From positions 1 to 64,000 of the forward strand of contig NZ_RAVW01000001.1 in assembly GCF_003611585.1 (NCBI RefSeq): a DNA stretch of 64,000 bases, in the 5' to 3' direction. The translations under genes and the position numbers were made by a program. Positions within the stretch are counted from its first letter, which is position 1, and the number at the start of each line of letters is the position of its first letter. Shown here piece after piece: positions 1-16,021 of the stretch. Source of the stretch: Corallococcus exercitus. GTDB lineage: Bacteria > Myxococcota > Myxococcia > Myxococcales > Myxococcaceae. The notes under the pieces were generated by a model. That model saw only the letters and a program-made list of their open reading frames with translations, searched no databases and had not been told where the DNA came from.

Positions 1-411
1 CCACCAGAGCGAGCCCGTCATCGTCGCCAGCCCCGTCACGGCCAGCAGTGCGACGTAGTCCCACCACCGGCACGCCCGCTCCACCGCCGTGCCCACCCCC
101 GCGAACACCAGCAGGTTGAGGCCCAGGTGCAGCGCGTCCCGGTGCAGGAGGTTGGCCGACAGGAGCCGCCAGCCCTGCCCCGCGTCCGTCACCAGGGGGC
201 CCGACTTGGCTCCCCAGCGGACCAGCGCGTCCACCCCGGGCGGCCCGCCGGACGCCACCGCTAGGTACAGAATGGCCTGCGCCGCGATCAGCGCTATCGT
301 GAGCCCCGGTATCCTGCGCTCCCCACCCTTTCCGGCCAATCGACCGATGGACAACAGTGCCTCCCTGACCCTGGGATGGGCGAAAAACCCTGTTGTTCTC
401 GGGGGATACAT
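1..411 (-). CDS. Rhomboid family intramembrane serine protease (N-terminal part, cut by window edge)
   Basis: The frame stays open from an ATG at 411 to the window edge, giving 137 residues of the N-terminus. A cytoplasmic stretch is followed by a first membrane helix (IALIAAQAILYLAVA) and then WRLLSANLLHRDALHLGLN. The W-R-L and H-x-x-x-N pattern there matches the conserved second-helix region of rhomboid proteases, and two further hydrophobic helices follow. Rhomboids cleave single-pass membrane proteins within the bilayer using a Ser-His dyad; both dyad residues would lie beyond the window, so activity cannot be judged. The gene diverges from the FHA gene and the two starts are about 50 bases apart. 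Confidence 0.72.
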   Translation of the reverse strand, partial: MYPPRTTGFFAHPRVREALLSIGRLAGKGGERRIPGLTIALIAAQAILYLAVASGGPPGVDALVRWGAKSGPLVTDAGQGWRLLSANLLHRDALHLGLNLLVFAGVGTAVERACRWWDYVALLAVTGLATMTGSLWW

Positions 412-414
412 GGC

Positions 415-444
415 TTGTCTCGGCAAAGGGCATTCTGCTATAGC
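415..444 (+). promoter_or_regulatory. Candidate sigma-70-type promoter for the FHA gene
   Basis: TTGTCT (415-420) and TATAGC (439-444) are separated by 18 bases, just upstream of the GTG at 463. This would give a very short leader, which fits the absence of a clear ribosome binding site. The -35 element overlaps the start region of the divergent rhomboid gene. Confidence 0.35.
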
Positions 445-462
445 TGTACTCGGACCGGACCC

Positions 463-2322
463 GTGCTGAAGCTCATCATCGAAGACGACGAGGGGCGCAA
501 GACCGTTGTTCCCTTCGTGCGCGACGAAATCACCATTGGCCGTCAGGAGGGCAACACGATCCGCCTGACCGAGCGGAACGTGTCACGTCGACACGCCCGG
601 CTGGTGCGCCTCAATGGACACGTCGTGCTCGAAGACCTGGGGAGCTACAACGGCACCCGGATCAACGGTGAACGCGTCGCAGGCCAGCTCCCTCTCAAGG
701 AGGGCGACCTCATCCAGATTGGCGACTACGATCTGGCCTTGCAGGTCGAGGGCGCGGCCAACGCGGCCGCCCCCACTGGCGCCATCACCGCCAAGGTGCC
801 CGCCTCCCGCCGGCCGGAGCCGGAGCCGGAGGAGGACGACGACGAGCGCGGCGGCCCCGCCCCCCGCGACACCATGGTGGATGGTGAGGACGAGGCGGAG
901 GACCCTGACGAGGAGGACGGCGACGAGCCGGGCCACACGCCGGTGTCCGCGGAGGCGCGCCGCAACGCCACGTCCATCATCCGCATGGACCAGATGGAGG
1001 CGGACCGGCCCCGGCGCGTGGAGCGCGTGCCGGAGGACGAGCAGCCCCGGCTGCTGGTGCTCGCCCCTACCGAGTTCAAGGGCCAGGAGTACGACTGCAA
1101 CCGCACGGAGCTGCGGATCGGCCGCACGTCGGAGAACGACGTGGCGCTGGACCACCGGTCGCTGTCCCGCACGCACGCGAAGATCGTGCGCGAGGAGACC
1201 GGCGAGTGGCGCGTCATCGACATGCAGTCGGCCAATGGGCTGACGGTCAACGGTGAGAGCTACGCCCAGGCGACGCTCGCCCACGGCGACGTCATCGAGA
1301 TGGGCCACGTGAAGCTGCGCTTCGTGGGGCCGGGCTCGCTGGCGGAGGACATCGCCGCGCAGGAGCGCAGCGGCTCCAAGAAGATGTGGGTGGCCGCGGT
1401 CATCGCGTTCCTGTCCATCGGCGCGGGCGCGGCGCTCTTCGTGGTGAAGGGGCAGGACCTGCTGCCCAAGCAGCCGGACGCACCTCCGCCCGTGGTCGCC
1501 GCGGATCCGCAGCCGGTTCCGCAGCCGGTTCCGGAGACGAAGCCCACGACGAAGCCCGCGGAGACCGTGGCCGCGAATCCGCCCGCGACGCCGGACACGA
1601 AGCCCCCCGACGCGCCGAATCCTCCGGAGTCGGTGAAGACGCCGCCGGCCCAGAAGGTGACGGAAGCGGACTTCGACACCGCGCTCAGGTCGGCCAACTT
1701 CGACGTCGCGTCCACCATCCTGAAGAGCCTGGGGGAGTCCGCCCGAGGCGCTCAGGCCCTCAAGGCGCAGGCAGCGCGTGAGCGCCTGCTGGCCCAGGAG
1801 ATTGACGCCGACAAGAACCTCACCGCCGCCCAGCAAGCCCTGGACGCCGGCAAGTTCAAGGAGGCGGGCAGCAGCCTGGCCAAGGTCTCCCCGGAGACGG
1901 TCTTCAGCTCCCGCTACGCGAACGTGAAGCAAGGGCTCGAGGCCCAGGCGCCGGCCCCGGCCACCGAAGTCGCCAGCGCTCCCGCCATGGCGGCCGAGGA
2001 CGTGACGGTCGAAAAGCTGAAGACCCTGAAGCCGGCGGACATCGTCAAGAACATCGATGCCATCCAGGCCAAGGTCCGTACCCTGACCAAGACGCAGCGG
2101 GATCCGGATGGGGCGCTGGCGATTGCCAAGCAATGCGAGGCGATCGCCCCGAAGGTTCCCGAGTGCCACCTCATGCTCGGCGTGGTGTACGCCGCGCTCA
2201 AGGACTTCAAGATGAGTGAGCGGCACTACGAGACGTTCCTCACGCTCACGCCAGAGGGCTATCCAAAGAGAGACCTGGTCATCAAGGCATTGAGCCAGAT
2301 CGCCGGGGCGACGCCGCGCTAG
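463..2322 (+). CDS. Double FHA-domain single-pass membrane protein with C-terminal TPR-like region
   Basis: The protein has 619 residues from the GTG at 463; the frame is open further upstream but that part does not look coding. FHA domain 1 (about residues 18-95) has the GR..N.I...VSRRHA and NGT-x-ING signature. FHA domain 2 (about 210-285) has GRTSENDV, SRTHA and NGLTVNG. FHA domains bind phosphothreonine peptides. An acidic linker separates them, and a helix starting near residue 309 (WVAAVIAFLSIGAGAALFVV) anchors the protein, followed by a Pro/Lys-rich stretch and a helical, TPR-like C-terminus. The FHA half is probably cytoplasmic and could read Ser/Thr kinase output. The partner is unknown. 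Confidence 0.85.
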   Translation: MLKLIIEDDEGRKTVVPFVRDEITIGRQEGNTIRLTERNVSRRHARLVRLNGHVVLEDLGSYNGTRINGERVAGQLPLKEGDLIQIGDYDLALQVEGAANAAAPTGAITAKVPASRRPEPEPEEDDDERGGPAPRDTMVDGEDEAEDPDEEDGDEPGHTPVSAEARRNATSIIRMDQMEADRPRRVERVPEDEQPRLLVLAPTEFKGQEYDCNRTELRIGRTSENDVALDHRSLSRTHAKIVREETGEWRVIDMQSANGLTVNGESYAQATLAHGDVIEMGHVKLRFVGPGSLAEDIAAQERSGSKKMWVAAVIAFLSIGAGAALFVVKGQDLLPKQPDAPPPVVAADPQPVPQPVPETKPTTKPAETVAANPPATPDTKPPDAPNPPESVKTPPAQKVTEADFDTALRSANFDVASTILKSLGESARGAQALKAQAARERLLAQEIDADKNLTAAQQALDAGKFKEAGSSLAKVSPETVFSSRYANVKQGLEAQAPAPATEVASAPAMAAEDVTVEKLKTLKPADIVKNIDAIQAKVRTLTKTQRDPDGALAIAKQCEAIAPKVPECHLMLGVVYAALKDFKMSERHYETFLTLTPEGYPKRDLVIKALSQIAGATPR

Positions 2323-2400
2323 GCGCGAAATCCCCCTGTCTCGAAGAATGGCGACCAACCCCCCGCAGCACTTCCCTCAACCTTGCAGCGAGGAGACGCT

Positions 2401-2994
2401 GTGCAGATTCGCATCCTGGTAGTTGATGACGAGCAGGACAACTGCGACTACCTCAAGCTTGTGCTGACCCGTGAAGGTTACGAGGTCGTCACCACCACGG
2501 ACCCCACGCAGACGGTGGACATCCTCCGGGGCTCCGACTTCCACCTCGTCATCCTCGACATGATGATGCCGCAGATGTCCGGCACCGAAGTCCTGGAGCT
2601 GATCCGCAAGTACGACACGGACATCGCGGTCATTGTCGCCACGGCCTACCCCACCGTGGACACGGCCGTCGCGTCACTCAAGGCGCAGGCGTCCGACTAT
2701 GTGAAGAAGCCCATGGAGCCGGAGCAGTTCACGGCCGCCGTGCGCAACGCGCTGCAGAAGAAGGGCCTGTCCCAGGACCCGGAAGCCGACCTGCACCGCG
2801 CCATCGGCCGCACCATCCGCGACGCGCGCAAGACGCAGGAGCTCACGCTCAAGCAGCTGGCCCGCCGCACCGGCCTGTCCGTGTCCCTGCTGTCCCAGAT
2901 TGAACGCGCGGAGTCCTCCGCGTCCATCTCGTCGCTCTACAAGATCGCCTCCGCGCTCCAGCTGCGCATGGGCGAGCTGTTCGGCGACACCTAG
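2401..2994 (+). CDS. Response regulator: receiver domain fused to XRE-family helix-turn-helix
   Basis: The protein has 197 residues. The GTG at 2401 is chosen because GCGAGGAGA lies just upstream and the receiver fold begins at once (IRILVVDDEQD). Residues 1-120 are a CheY-like receiver with acidic pocket D9/D10, phospho-acceptor D53 (VILDMMMPQ) and the conserved Lys in YVKKP. Residues about 130-195 are a Cro/C1-type HTH (LKQLARRTGLSVSLLSQIE...SISSLYKIA) of the SinR/PuuR kind. A receiver joined to an XRE DNA-binding domain is much rarer than OmpR, NarL or NtrC architectures. No histidine kinase is adjacent. The stop overlaps the convergent crotonase stop. Confidence 0.9.
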   Translation: MQIRILVVDDEQDNCDYLKLVLTREGYEVVTTTDPTQTVDILRGSDFHLVILDMMMPQMSGTEVLELIRKYDTDIAVIVATAYPTVDTAVASLKAQASDYVKKPMEPEQFTAAVRNALQKKGLSQDPEADLHRAIGRTIRDARKTQELTLKQLARRTGLSVSLLSQIERAESSASISSLYKIASALQLRMGELFGDT

Positions 2995-3755
2995 CGACCG
3001 TTGAACCGGGGCGCGCGCTTCTCCAGGAAGGCCGCGCGCCCCTCCTTCGCATCCTCGCTGCCAAACGCCTCGCCGCGCACCTGACGCAGGTGCGCGACGT
3101 CTTCCGGGGACAACCCGGAGCGCGCCAGCAGCCCGAACGCCTCCTTCATCCCCGACACCGCCTTCGGCGCCCCCGCGGCCAGCGTCGCGCACAGCGCCAG
3201 CGCACGCCCTTCCGCGTCCTCGGGGCACTCATCCAGCAAGCCCCACGCGAGCGCCTCCGCCGCCGGCAGCCGCCGCGCGGTGAGGAACAGCTGCTTGGCG
3301 CGCGACAGCCCCACCAGCCGCACCGCCCGCGCCAGCCCCTCCGGCGAGTACACGATGCCCAGCCGGGCCGGAGGCATGAGGAAGAACGCGTCGCCCGCGC
3401 CCACGCGGAAGTCGCACGAGGCCGCCAGGTCGAAGCCCGCGCCCACCGCGCCGCCCTGCACCAGCGCCACCGACGGCGCCGGGTGCCGCTCCAGCTTCAG
3501 CAGGCACGCCACCAGCGGGTCATCCGGCAGCCGCCCATCCGCGCCCGGCGGGCCCAGGTGCGTCAAATCATAGCCCGCGCAGAAGTGCCCACCCTGGCCG
3601 CGCACCAGCAGCGCGCGCACGTGGCCCGCGGGCTCCAGCGCCGCGTCCAGCCGGGCCAGCAACGCGTCATTCAGCGCGTTGCGCCGCGACGGGTTGGAGA
3701 CGGTGAGCACCCGGACACCGCCCTCGCGATCCTCCACCTCCAGCGTGGGCTCCAT
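2991..3755 (-). CDS. Enoyl-CoA hydratase/isomerase (crotonase) family protein with atypical active site
   Basis: The protein has 254 residues, the usual crotonase length. The oxyanion-hole segments are present (GHFCAGYDL and QGGAVGAGFDL), as is the later LGIVYSPEGLARAVRLVG block. Aligned by eye to mitochondrial enoyl-CoA hydratase, the two catalytic glutamates (E144 and E164 in the rat enzyme) correspond to Asp in GFDL and Pro in MPPARLG. A normal hydratase reaction is therefore doubtful; isomerase, thioesterase-like or another crotonase chemistry is possible. It is the last gene of a minus-strand unit after biotin carboxylase and the biotin carrier, with a 40-base gap, so it probably acts on a related acyl-CoA. 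Confidence 0.82.
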   Translation of the reverse strand: MEPTLEVEDREGGVRVLTVSNPSRRNALNDALLARLDAALEPAGHVRALLVRGQGGHFCAGYDLTHLGPPGADGRLPDDPLVACLLKLERHPAPSVALVQGGAVGAGFDLAASCDFRVGAGDAFFLMPPARLGIVYSPEGLARAVRLVGLSRAKQLFLTARRLPAAEALAWGLLDECPEDAEGRALALCATLAAGAPKAVSGMKEAFGLLARSGLSPEDVAHLRQVRGEAFGSEDAKEGRAAFLEKRAPRFNGR

Positions 3756-3795
3756 CCCTGGCCTTGCTCCCCGTCCCCCTCGGTGAAGCCCGTGA

Positions 3796-4008
3796 CTACC
3801 CGAGCACCACGAGGACGTCGCCCTCGTTGACCGCCTGCGCTTCCTTGCAGCGGATCTCCTTCACCGTGCCGCCCTCTTCGGCCTCCACGGGCATCTCCAT
3901 CTTCATGGACTCGAGGATGACGAGCGTGGTGCCGGAATCCACCTTGTCGCCCACCTTCACCTCGATCTTCCACACCGTGCCCGTGATGTGCGCCGCAACG
4001 TCCGCCAT
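3796..4008 (-). CDS. Biotin carboxyl carrier protein (stand-alone biotinyl domain)
   Basis: The protein has 70 residues and consists only of a biotinyl/lipoyl attachment domain. The biotinylation motif ESMKMEMP is intact, with the acceptor Lys between two Met. It carries carboxybiotin between a biotin carboxylase and a carboxyltransferase. It lacks the Pro/Ala-rich N-terminal extension of AccB and resembles the short carriers of acyl-CoA carboxylase complexes. It lies 29 bases downstream of the biotin carboxylase gene in the same operon; no carboxyltransferase gene is present nearby. Confidence 0.9.
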   Translation of the reverse strand: MADVAAHITGTVWKIEVKVGDKVDSGTTLVILESMKMEMPVEAEEGGTVKEIRCKEAQAVNEGDVLVVLG

Positions 4009-4037
4009 GAACCGTCCCTCCTCGGGTGGGAAAACTT

Positions 4038-5387
4038 CTAAGGCTTCGCGTGATGATCCAGGAAGTGCGTGTCCAGCTCTCCGGCGCTGAAGGCAGGGTC
4101 CTTCAGGATGCGCAGGTGGAGCGGGATGTTCGTCTTGATGCCTTCGATGCGGAAGGACTCCAGCGCCTTCACCGCGCGGGCAATGGCCTCGTCGCGCGTG
4201 GCGCCGCTGATGATGAGCTTGGCGATCATCGGGTCGTAGTTCGGCGTCACCACGTCCCCTTCCGCGTAGCCGGAGTCCAGGCGCACGCCTTCACCCGTGG
4301 GCGGCTGGAAGACCTTCAGCGGGCCGGGGGACGGGAAGTACTTCACCGGGTCCTCCGCGTAGATGCGGAACTCCAGCGCCGCGCCCTTCCGCTTCACGTC
4401 CTCCTGCTTCACCGTCAGCTTCTCGCCCGCGGCGATCCGCAGCTGCCAGCCGATGAGGTCCAGGCCCGTGGTCAGCTCCGTCACCGGGTGCTCCACCTGG
4501 AGCCGGGCGTTCATCTCGATGAAGTACACCTGCCCGTCCGAGTACAGGAACTCCACCGTGCCCGCGTTCGCGTAGCCGAACGTCTTCGCCGCCGTGACGG
4601 CCGCCGTGAAGAGCTTCTCCGCCAGCGCCGCGTTCCGCCCGTTGGCGAACAGCACCGACGGGGCCTCCTCCACCACCTTCTGGTGCCGGCGCTGGATGGA
4701 GCACTCGCGCTCCAGGCCGTGGATGAGGTGGCCGTGGGTGTCGCCCAGAATCTGGACCTCGATGTGGCGGGGCGCCGGGAAGTAGCGCTCCAGGTACACG
4801 CCCTCGCGGCCGAAGGCGGCCTTCGCGCGGTCCGTGCACTGGCGGTACACCTTCTCCAGCTCCGCGGGGTCCTTCGCCGCCGCCATGCCGATGCCGCCAC
4901 CGCCGCTGGCGGCCTTGCACAGCACCGGGTAGCCGATGCGCTCCGCGGCCTCCAGGGCGCTCTGCACGTCCGGCAGCACGCCGTCGCTGCCCGGCACCAC
5001 CGGCACGCCCGCGGCGGACACCAGCTTGCGCGCCTGGCTCTTGTCCTTCATCCGGGCCATGGCCTCCGGCGGCGGGCCCACGAACGTCAGCCCCGCGTCC
5101 GCGCACGCCTGCGCGAACTCGCCGTTCTCCGACAGGAAGCCGTACCCGGGGTGCACCGCCTGCGCGCCCGTCTTCTTCGCCGCCTCCAGGATGGCGGGGA
5201 TGCTCAGGTAGCTGTCCTTCGCGGGCGCGGGGCCGATGCGCACGGCCTCGTCCGCCTCCTTCACGAAGGGCAGGTTCACGTCCGCGTCCGAGTACACCGC
5301 CACCGTCTTCACGCCCATGCCCCGGGCCACGGCCCCGATGCGACGCGCGATTTCACCCCGGTTGGCGATGAGCAGCTTCTGGAACAT
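4038..5387 (-). CDS. accC: Biotin carboxylase subunit of an acyl-CoA carboxylase
   Basis: The protein has 449 residues, typical for AccC. It starts at the ATG at 5387 (MFQKLLIANRGEIARRI), where the family consensus begins; the frame is open 20 codons upstream but that part is not conserved. ATP-grasp features are visible: the glycine-rich loop CKAASGGGGIGM, EMNARLQVEHPVTE and the final RIYAEDP region. The enzyme carboxylates the biotin of the carrier protein encoded next to it, using ATP and bicarbonate. With the carrier and the crotonase it suggests a branched-chain or short-chain acyl-CoA pathway rather than the housekeeping acetyl-CoA enzyme. That assignment is inference, since the carboxyltransferase is not here. 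Confidence 0.92.
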   Translation of the reverse strand: MFQKLLIANRGEIARRIGAVARGMGVKTVAVYSDADVNLPFVKEADEAVRIGPAPAKDSYLSIPAILEAAKKTGAQAVHPGYGFLSENGEFAQACADAGLTFVGPPPEAMARMKDKSQARKLVSAAGVPVVPGSDGVLPDVQSALEAAERIGYPVLCKAASGGGGIGMAAAKDPAELEKVYRQCTDRAKAAFGREGVYLERYFPAPRHIEVQILGDTHGHLIHGLERECSIQRRHQKVVEEAPSVLFANGRNAALAEKLFTAAVTAAKTFGYANAGTVEFLYSDGQVYFIEMNARLQVEHPVTELTTGLDLIGWQLRIAAGEKLTVKQEDVKRKGAALEFRIYAEDPVKYFPSPGPLKVFQPPTGEGVRLDSGYAEGDVVTPNYDPMIAKLIISGATRDEAIARAVKALESFRIEGIKTNIPLHLRILKDPAFSAGELDTHFLDHHAKP

Positions 5388-5418
5388 GGCAGGCACCCTG
5401 GCGGAACGAAGGGCGGCC

Positions 5419-5447
5419 AAACTAACCCCCACCCCCTTGACTGACAA
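5419..5447 (-). promoter_or_regulatory. Candidate promoter of the accC operon
   Basis: On the minus strand, TTGTCA (5447-5442) and TAGTTT (5424-5419) are separated by exactly 17 bases, with the accC ATG 32 bases further on. The same -10 hexamer occurs in the stronger rho promoter candidate in this window, which supports the reading. Confidence 0.45.
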
Positions 5448-5527
5448 GCGTTCGGGCAGGTGCGCAACAGGTCCGTACAGTCCCGTAAATTTGCGGACTT
5501 GCGAACCCCTGGCGTACCTTGCCCGAC

Positions 5528-5905
5528 GTGAAGCCTCCCTCGACAGGAACGCACAGCGTCGTGGACCTGCATGGTGCCCGCCGCGCTCGCCGTCTGGACT
5601 TGTACCGGAACCGGCTCAACCAGCGGCAGCAGGACACCCGCGCCAATCTGGTGACGCTCTACGAGGGCGGCACCCTCTTCACGCCCGACGGCACGCAGCA
5701 GGGCCGCTCGCTGCTCAAGGCCCTGCAGCTCTTGCAGCGCGCCGGCACCCGCCTGGAAGAACTGTCCGGTGACGGACTGCTGCCCGCCCCCAGCGTGTCG
5801 GAGCGCATCGACGCGCTCTACGACGAGGTGGACGGACTGTTCACCAAGTGCGACCGCCTCACCGGCAGGGGCACGGCGAGCGTCGCCCGCCTCCCCCGCG
5901 GCTAG
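5528..5905 (+). CDS. Conserved-looking small cytoplasmic protein of unknown function
   Basis: The protein has 125 residues from the GTG at 5528; a TTG nine bases upstream is the alternative. It is hydrophilic, without signal peptide or membrane segment, and rich in Arg and Leu with long predicted helices (ARRARRLDLYRNRLNQRQQ and VSERIDALYDEVDGLFTKCDRL). I recognise no domain. It diverges from accC and converges on ftsZ with 15 bases between the stops. Codon use matches its neighbours, so it is probably a real gene. Confidence 0.6.
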   Translation: MKPPSTGTHSVVDLHGARRARRLDLYRNRLNQRQQDTRANLVTLYEGGTLFTPDGTQQGRSLLKALQLLQRAGTRLEELSGDGLLPAPSVSERIDALYDEVDGLFTKCDRLTGRGTASVARLPRG

Positions 5906-5920
5906 CGTCCTTCGCTGCCT

Positions 5921-7156
5921 TTACGGCAGCTCCGTCTGGCCCTGGCGGCGCAGGAACGTGGGGATGTCGAACTGATCCTCGTCCAGGGGCAGCGCCGCGT
6001 CCTTCACCACGGCCGTGCGCGCGCTCTGCATGGAGGACTTGGAGTTGTCCACGGTGGACATGGTCGGACGGGGGGTGCTCTTCGCGGGCACCAGGCTGGC
6101 CACCTCCTCGCGCGGCGAGGACAGGGCCATGGGCGGCGTGGAGGGACGGCCCACCAGCGGCACCTGGACCACCTGCGCCATGGGGCGCGCCTTGGGCGCG
6201 TCCCGGTGCACGAAGCCCGTGGCGATGATGGTGATCTTCACCTCGTCCTGGATCTGCTCGTCGATGAGCGACCCGAAGATGATCTCCGCCTCGCCATCCG
6301 CCGCGTCGTGCACCAGCGTCAGCGCCTCGTTGACCTCCTGCAGGGTCATGTCGCGGCCGCCGGTGATGTTGATGAGCAGGCCCGTGGCGCCGTCGATGGA
6401 GACGTCCTCCAGCAGCGGGCTGGAGATGGCCTGCTGCATGGCGGTGATGGCGCGGCGGTCGCCGCAGGCGTGGCCCGTGCCCATGAGCGCCAGGCCCTTG
6501 TCGCTCATGATGGTCTTCACGTCCGCGAAGTCCACGTTGATGTAGCCGTGGTACTGGATGAGGTCGCTGATGCCCTGCACGGCGTTGAGCAGGACCTCAT
6601 CCGCGCGCTTGAAGGTCTCCAGCAGCGGCATGGGCTCGTTGGAGAGCGACAGCAGGCGCTGGTTGGGGATGGTGATGAGCGTGTCCACCGCGGCCTTGAG
6701 CTCCACGATGCCCTGCTCGGCCTGCTTGCGGCGCTTGTTGCCCTCGAAGAGGAACGGCTTGGTGACGACGCCCACCGTGAGGCAGCCCAGGCTCTTGGCG
6801 ATGTCCGCGATGATGGGCGCGGCGCCCGTGCCGGTGCCACCGCCCATGCCCGCGGTGACGAAGACCATGTCGGCGCCTTCCAGCACCGCGGCGATCTGGT
6901 CGCGCGACTCCAGGGCGGCCTCGCGGCCCATCTCCGGGTTGGCACCCGCGCCCAGGCCCTTGGTGAGCGCCTGGCCCAGCTGCAGCCGGGTGGGCGCCTT
7001 GCTCGCGGCGAGCGCCTGGACATCGGTGTTGGCGGCGATGAAGTCGACGCGGTCGAGCTTCGACAGAATCATCGTGTTGACCGCGTTGCAGCCCGCCCCG
7101 CCCGCGCCCACGACACGAATCTTCGCGGCCTGCTTGTTCTGCTCGAACTGGTCCAT
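5921..7156 (-). CDS. ftsZ: Cell division protein FtsZ
   Basis: The protein has 411 residues from the ATG at 7156, preceded by GAGG. It is the tubulin-like GTPase that forms the division ring. The nucleotide loop GGGTGTG is at residues 105-111, the T7 synergy loop [11 protein letters not shown] is intact, and a variable Pro/Ser/Thr-rich linker leads to the C-terminal peptide DIPTFLRRQ that binds FtsA and other anchors. It is the last gene of the dcw cluster, but unlike in most bacteria it does not directly follow ftsA: an 8.2-kb gene and a terminator separate them, so it is likely to have its own promoter in the 338-base gap upstream. Confidence 0.98.
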   Translation of the reverse strand: MDQFEQNKQAAKIRVVGAGGAGCNAVNTMILSKLDRVDFIAANTDVQALAASKAPTRLQLGQALTKGLGAGANPEMGREAALESRDQIAAVLEGADMVFVTAGMGGGTGTGAAPIIADIAKSLGCLTVGVVTKPFLFEGNKRRKQAEQGIVELKAAVDTLITIPNQRLLSLSNEPMPLLETFKRADEVLLNAVQGISDLIQYHGYINVDFADVKTIMSDKGLALMGTGHACGDRRAITAMQQAISSPLLEDVSIDGATGLLINITGGRDMTLQEVNEALTLVHDAADGEAEIIFGSLIDEQIQDEVKITIIATGFVHRDAPKARPMAQVVQVPLVGRPSTPPMALSSPREEVASLVPAKSTPRPTMSTVDNSKSSMQSARTAVVKDAALPLDEDQFDIPTFLRRQGQTELP

Positions 7157-7494
7157 GTCGTCCTCGTGGCGGAAGCACCGCGGCGCCGTCCGCGGAAACA
7201 CCCACCGTCGACAATCATCAGGAAGTCGGGCGCTTTGGCAAGTATTCCGCTACCAGCCTGTAGCGCCCTGCTGCGCGCCCGAGTCCTGACGCCCACTTAC
7301 GCGTGTGGCATCACCGGGCATGCGGACATCGCGCGCGTGCAAACACCCTCTTGACTCGCGTCGGGTGACTCGCCGTGGCCGGTCATGCACACCGTTCGCG
7401 CAGGCGCGACGTGACAGGACGGGCCAGATGACGAAAAGGCCCGGCTCCCTCGGGGGGAACCGGGCCTTCCGTGTTTCATTCCAGCGAGAGACCG
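7157..7494. other. 338-base intergenic region upstream of ftsZ
   Basis: This region contains no credible gene. It holds the terminator of the giant surface protein gene (7432-7468) and must contain the ftsZ promoter. The best minus-strand candidate is TTGCCA (7241-7236), then 16-17 bases to GATGAT/ATGATT near 7213-7219, which is a weak match. Confidence 0.5.
7432..7468 (-). terminator. Rho-independent terminator after the giant surface protein gene
   Basis: On the minus strand, GGCCCGGTTCC pairs with GGAGCCGGGCC (one G-U pair) across an 8-base loop and is followed by TTTTCG. It lies 26 bases beyond the stop at 7495 and would separate that gene from ftsZ. Confidence 0.8.
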
Positions 7495-15705
<8,211 letters not shown>

Positions 15706-15802
15706 AAGGTCAGAGGCCCACCTGAAACGGCGGGATGCGTTCCGGGAGCCACAGGCCCCCCTAGCAAGCCGGACGCCATCCTCTGTCGAATTCCCAATCC
15801 GT

Positions 15803-15819
15803 CCAAATCCTGGAACTTG
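15803..15819. promoter_or_regulatory. Degenerate copy of the CCAGATTC inverted repeat
   Basis: CCAAATCCTGGAACTTG at 15803-15819 matches the perfect inverted repeat at 15865-15882 at about 13 of 17 positions, with the central CTGGAA identical. It could be a second, weaker site for the same regulator; the separation is 62 bases. Confidence 0.3.
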
Positions 15820-15864
15820 CACGGCTGGACGCTCGTGCTTAGGGCGGGCGTCTGAAAGCAGGAT

Positions 15865-15882
15865 CCAGATTCTGGAATCTGG
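15865..15882. promoter_or_regulatory. Perfect 8-base-arm inverted repeat, possible operator
   Basis: CCAGATTC and GAATCTGG flank a TG centre. It lies 160 bases upstream of the giant gene start. Size and symmetry suit a dimeric regulator, but no specific family can be named. Confidence 0.4.
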
Positions 15883-15902
15883 AAACACTCCGCGTCCGGG
15901 AC

Positions 15903-15932
15903 TGACGCGTCAGCGTTCCTCCTGACGCGTCA
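15903..15932. promoter_or_regulatory. Two identical palindromes TGACGCGTCA spaced 20 bases apart
   Basis: The 10-base palindrome occurs at 15903-15912 and again at 15923-15932. The centre-to-centre distance of 20 bases is about two helical turns, as expected for cooperative binding of two dimers on one DNA face. It is about 200 bases upstream of the giant gene. Confidence 0.5.
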
Positions 15933-15962
15933 AGGCGCGCCCCGAACACGGTCCCCTGAAAC

Positions 15963-15989
15963 GCGAAAGGGCCCCCCGAAGGGAGCCCT
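15963..15989 (-). terminator. Terminator following ftsA
   Basis: On the minus strand, AGGGCTCCC pairs with the G-run ending in GCCCT (one G-U pair) around a TTC loop and is followed by TTCGC. It lies about 30 bases beyond the ftsA stop and would close the main dcw transcript before the giant gene. Confidence 0.65.
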
Positions 15990-16021
15990 GACTCACTGCG
16001 TTGCCGGTTCCAGGAACCGGA

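Larger units (their letters stand above)
15706..16021. other. 316-base region between ftsA and the giant surface protein gene
   Basis: No gene is seen here. It holds the ftsA-proximal terminator (15963-15989), two identical palindromes (15903-15932) and a longer inverted repeat (15865-15882), and must contain the promoter of the giant gene. I could not identify a convincing -35/-10 pair. Confidence 0.55.

Noticed and set aside
89-469. Plus-strand open frame at the left end
   Set aside because: It lies opposite the rhomboid gene and encodes a low-complexity Arg/Pro/Ser-rich chain; the minus strand carries rhomboid motifs.
583-2358. Long minus-strand open frame opposite the FHA gene
   Set aside because: Antisense shadow with Arg/Leu/Gly-rich composition; the FHA motifs lie on the plus strand.
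5915-5930. Small hairpin CTGCC-TTTAC-GGCAG at the ftsZ 3' end as a terminator
   Set aside because: The stem is only five base pairs, overlaps the stop codon and has no T-run on either strand.
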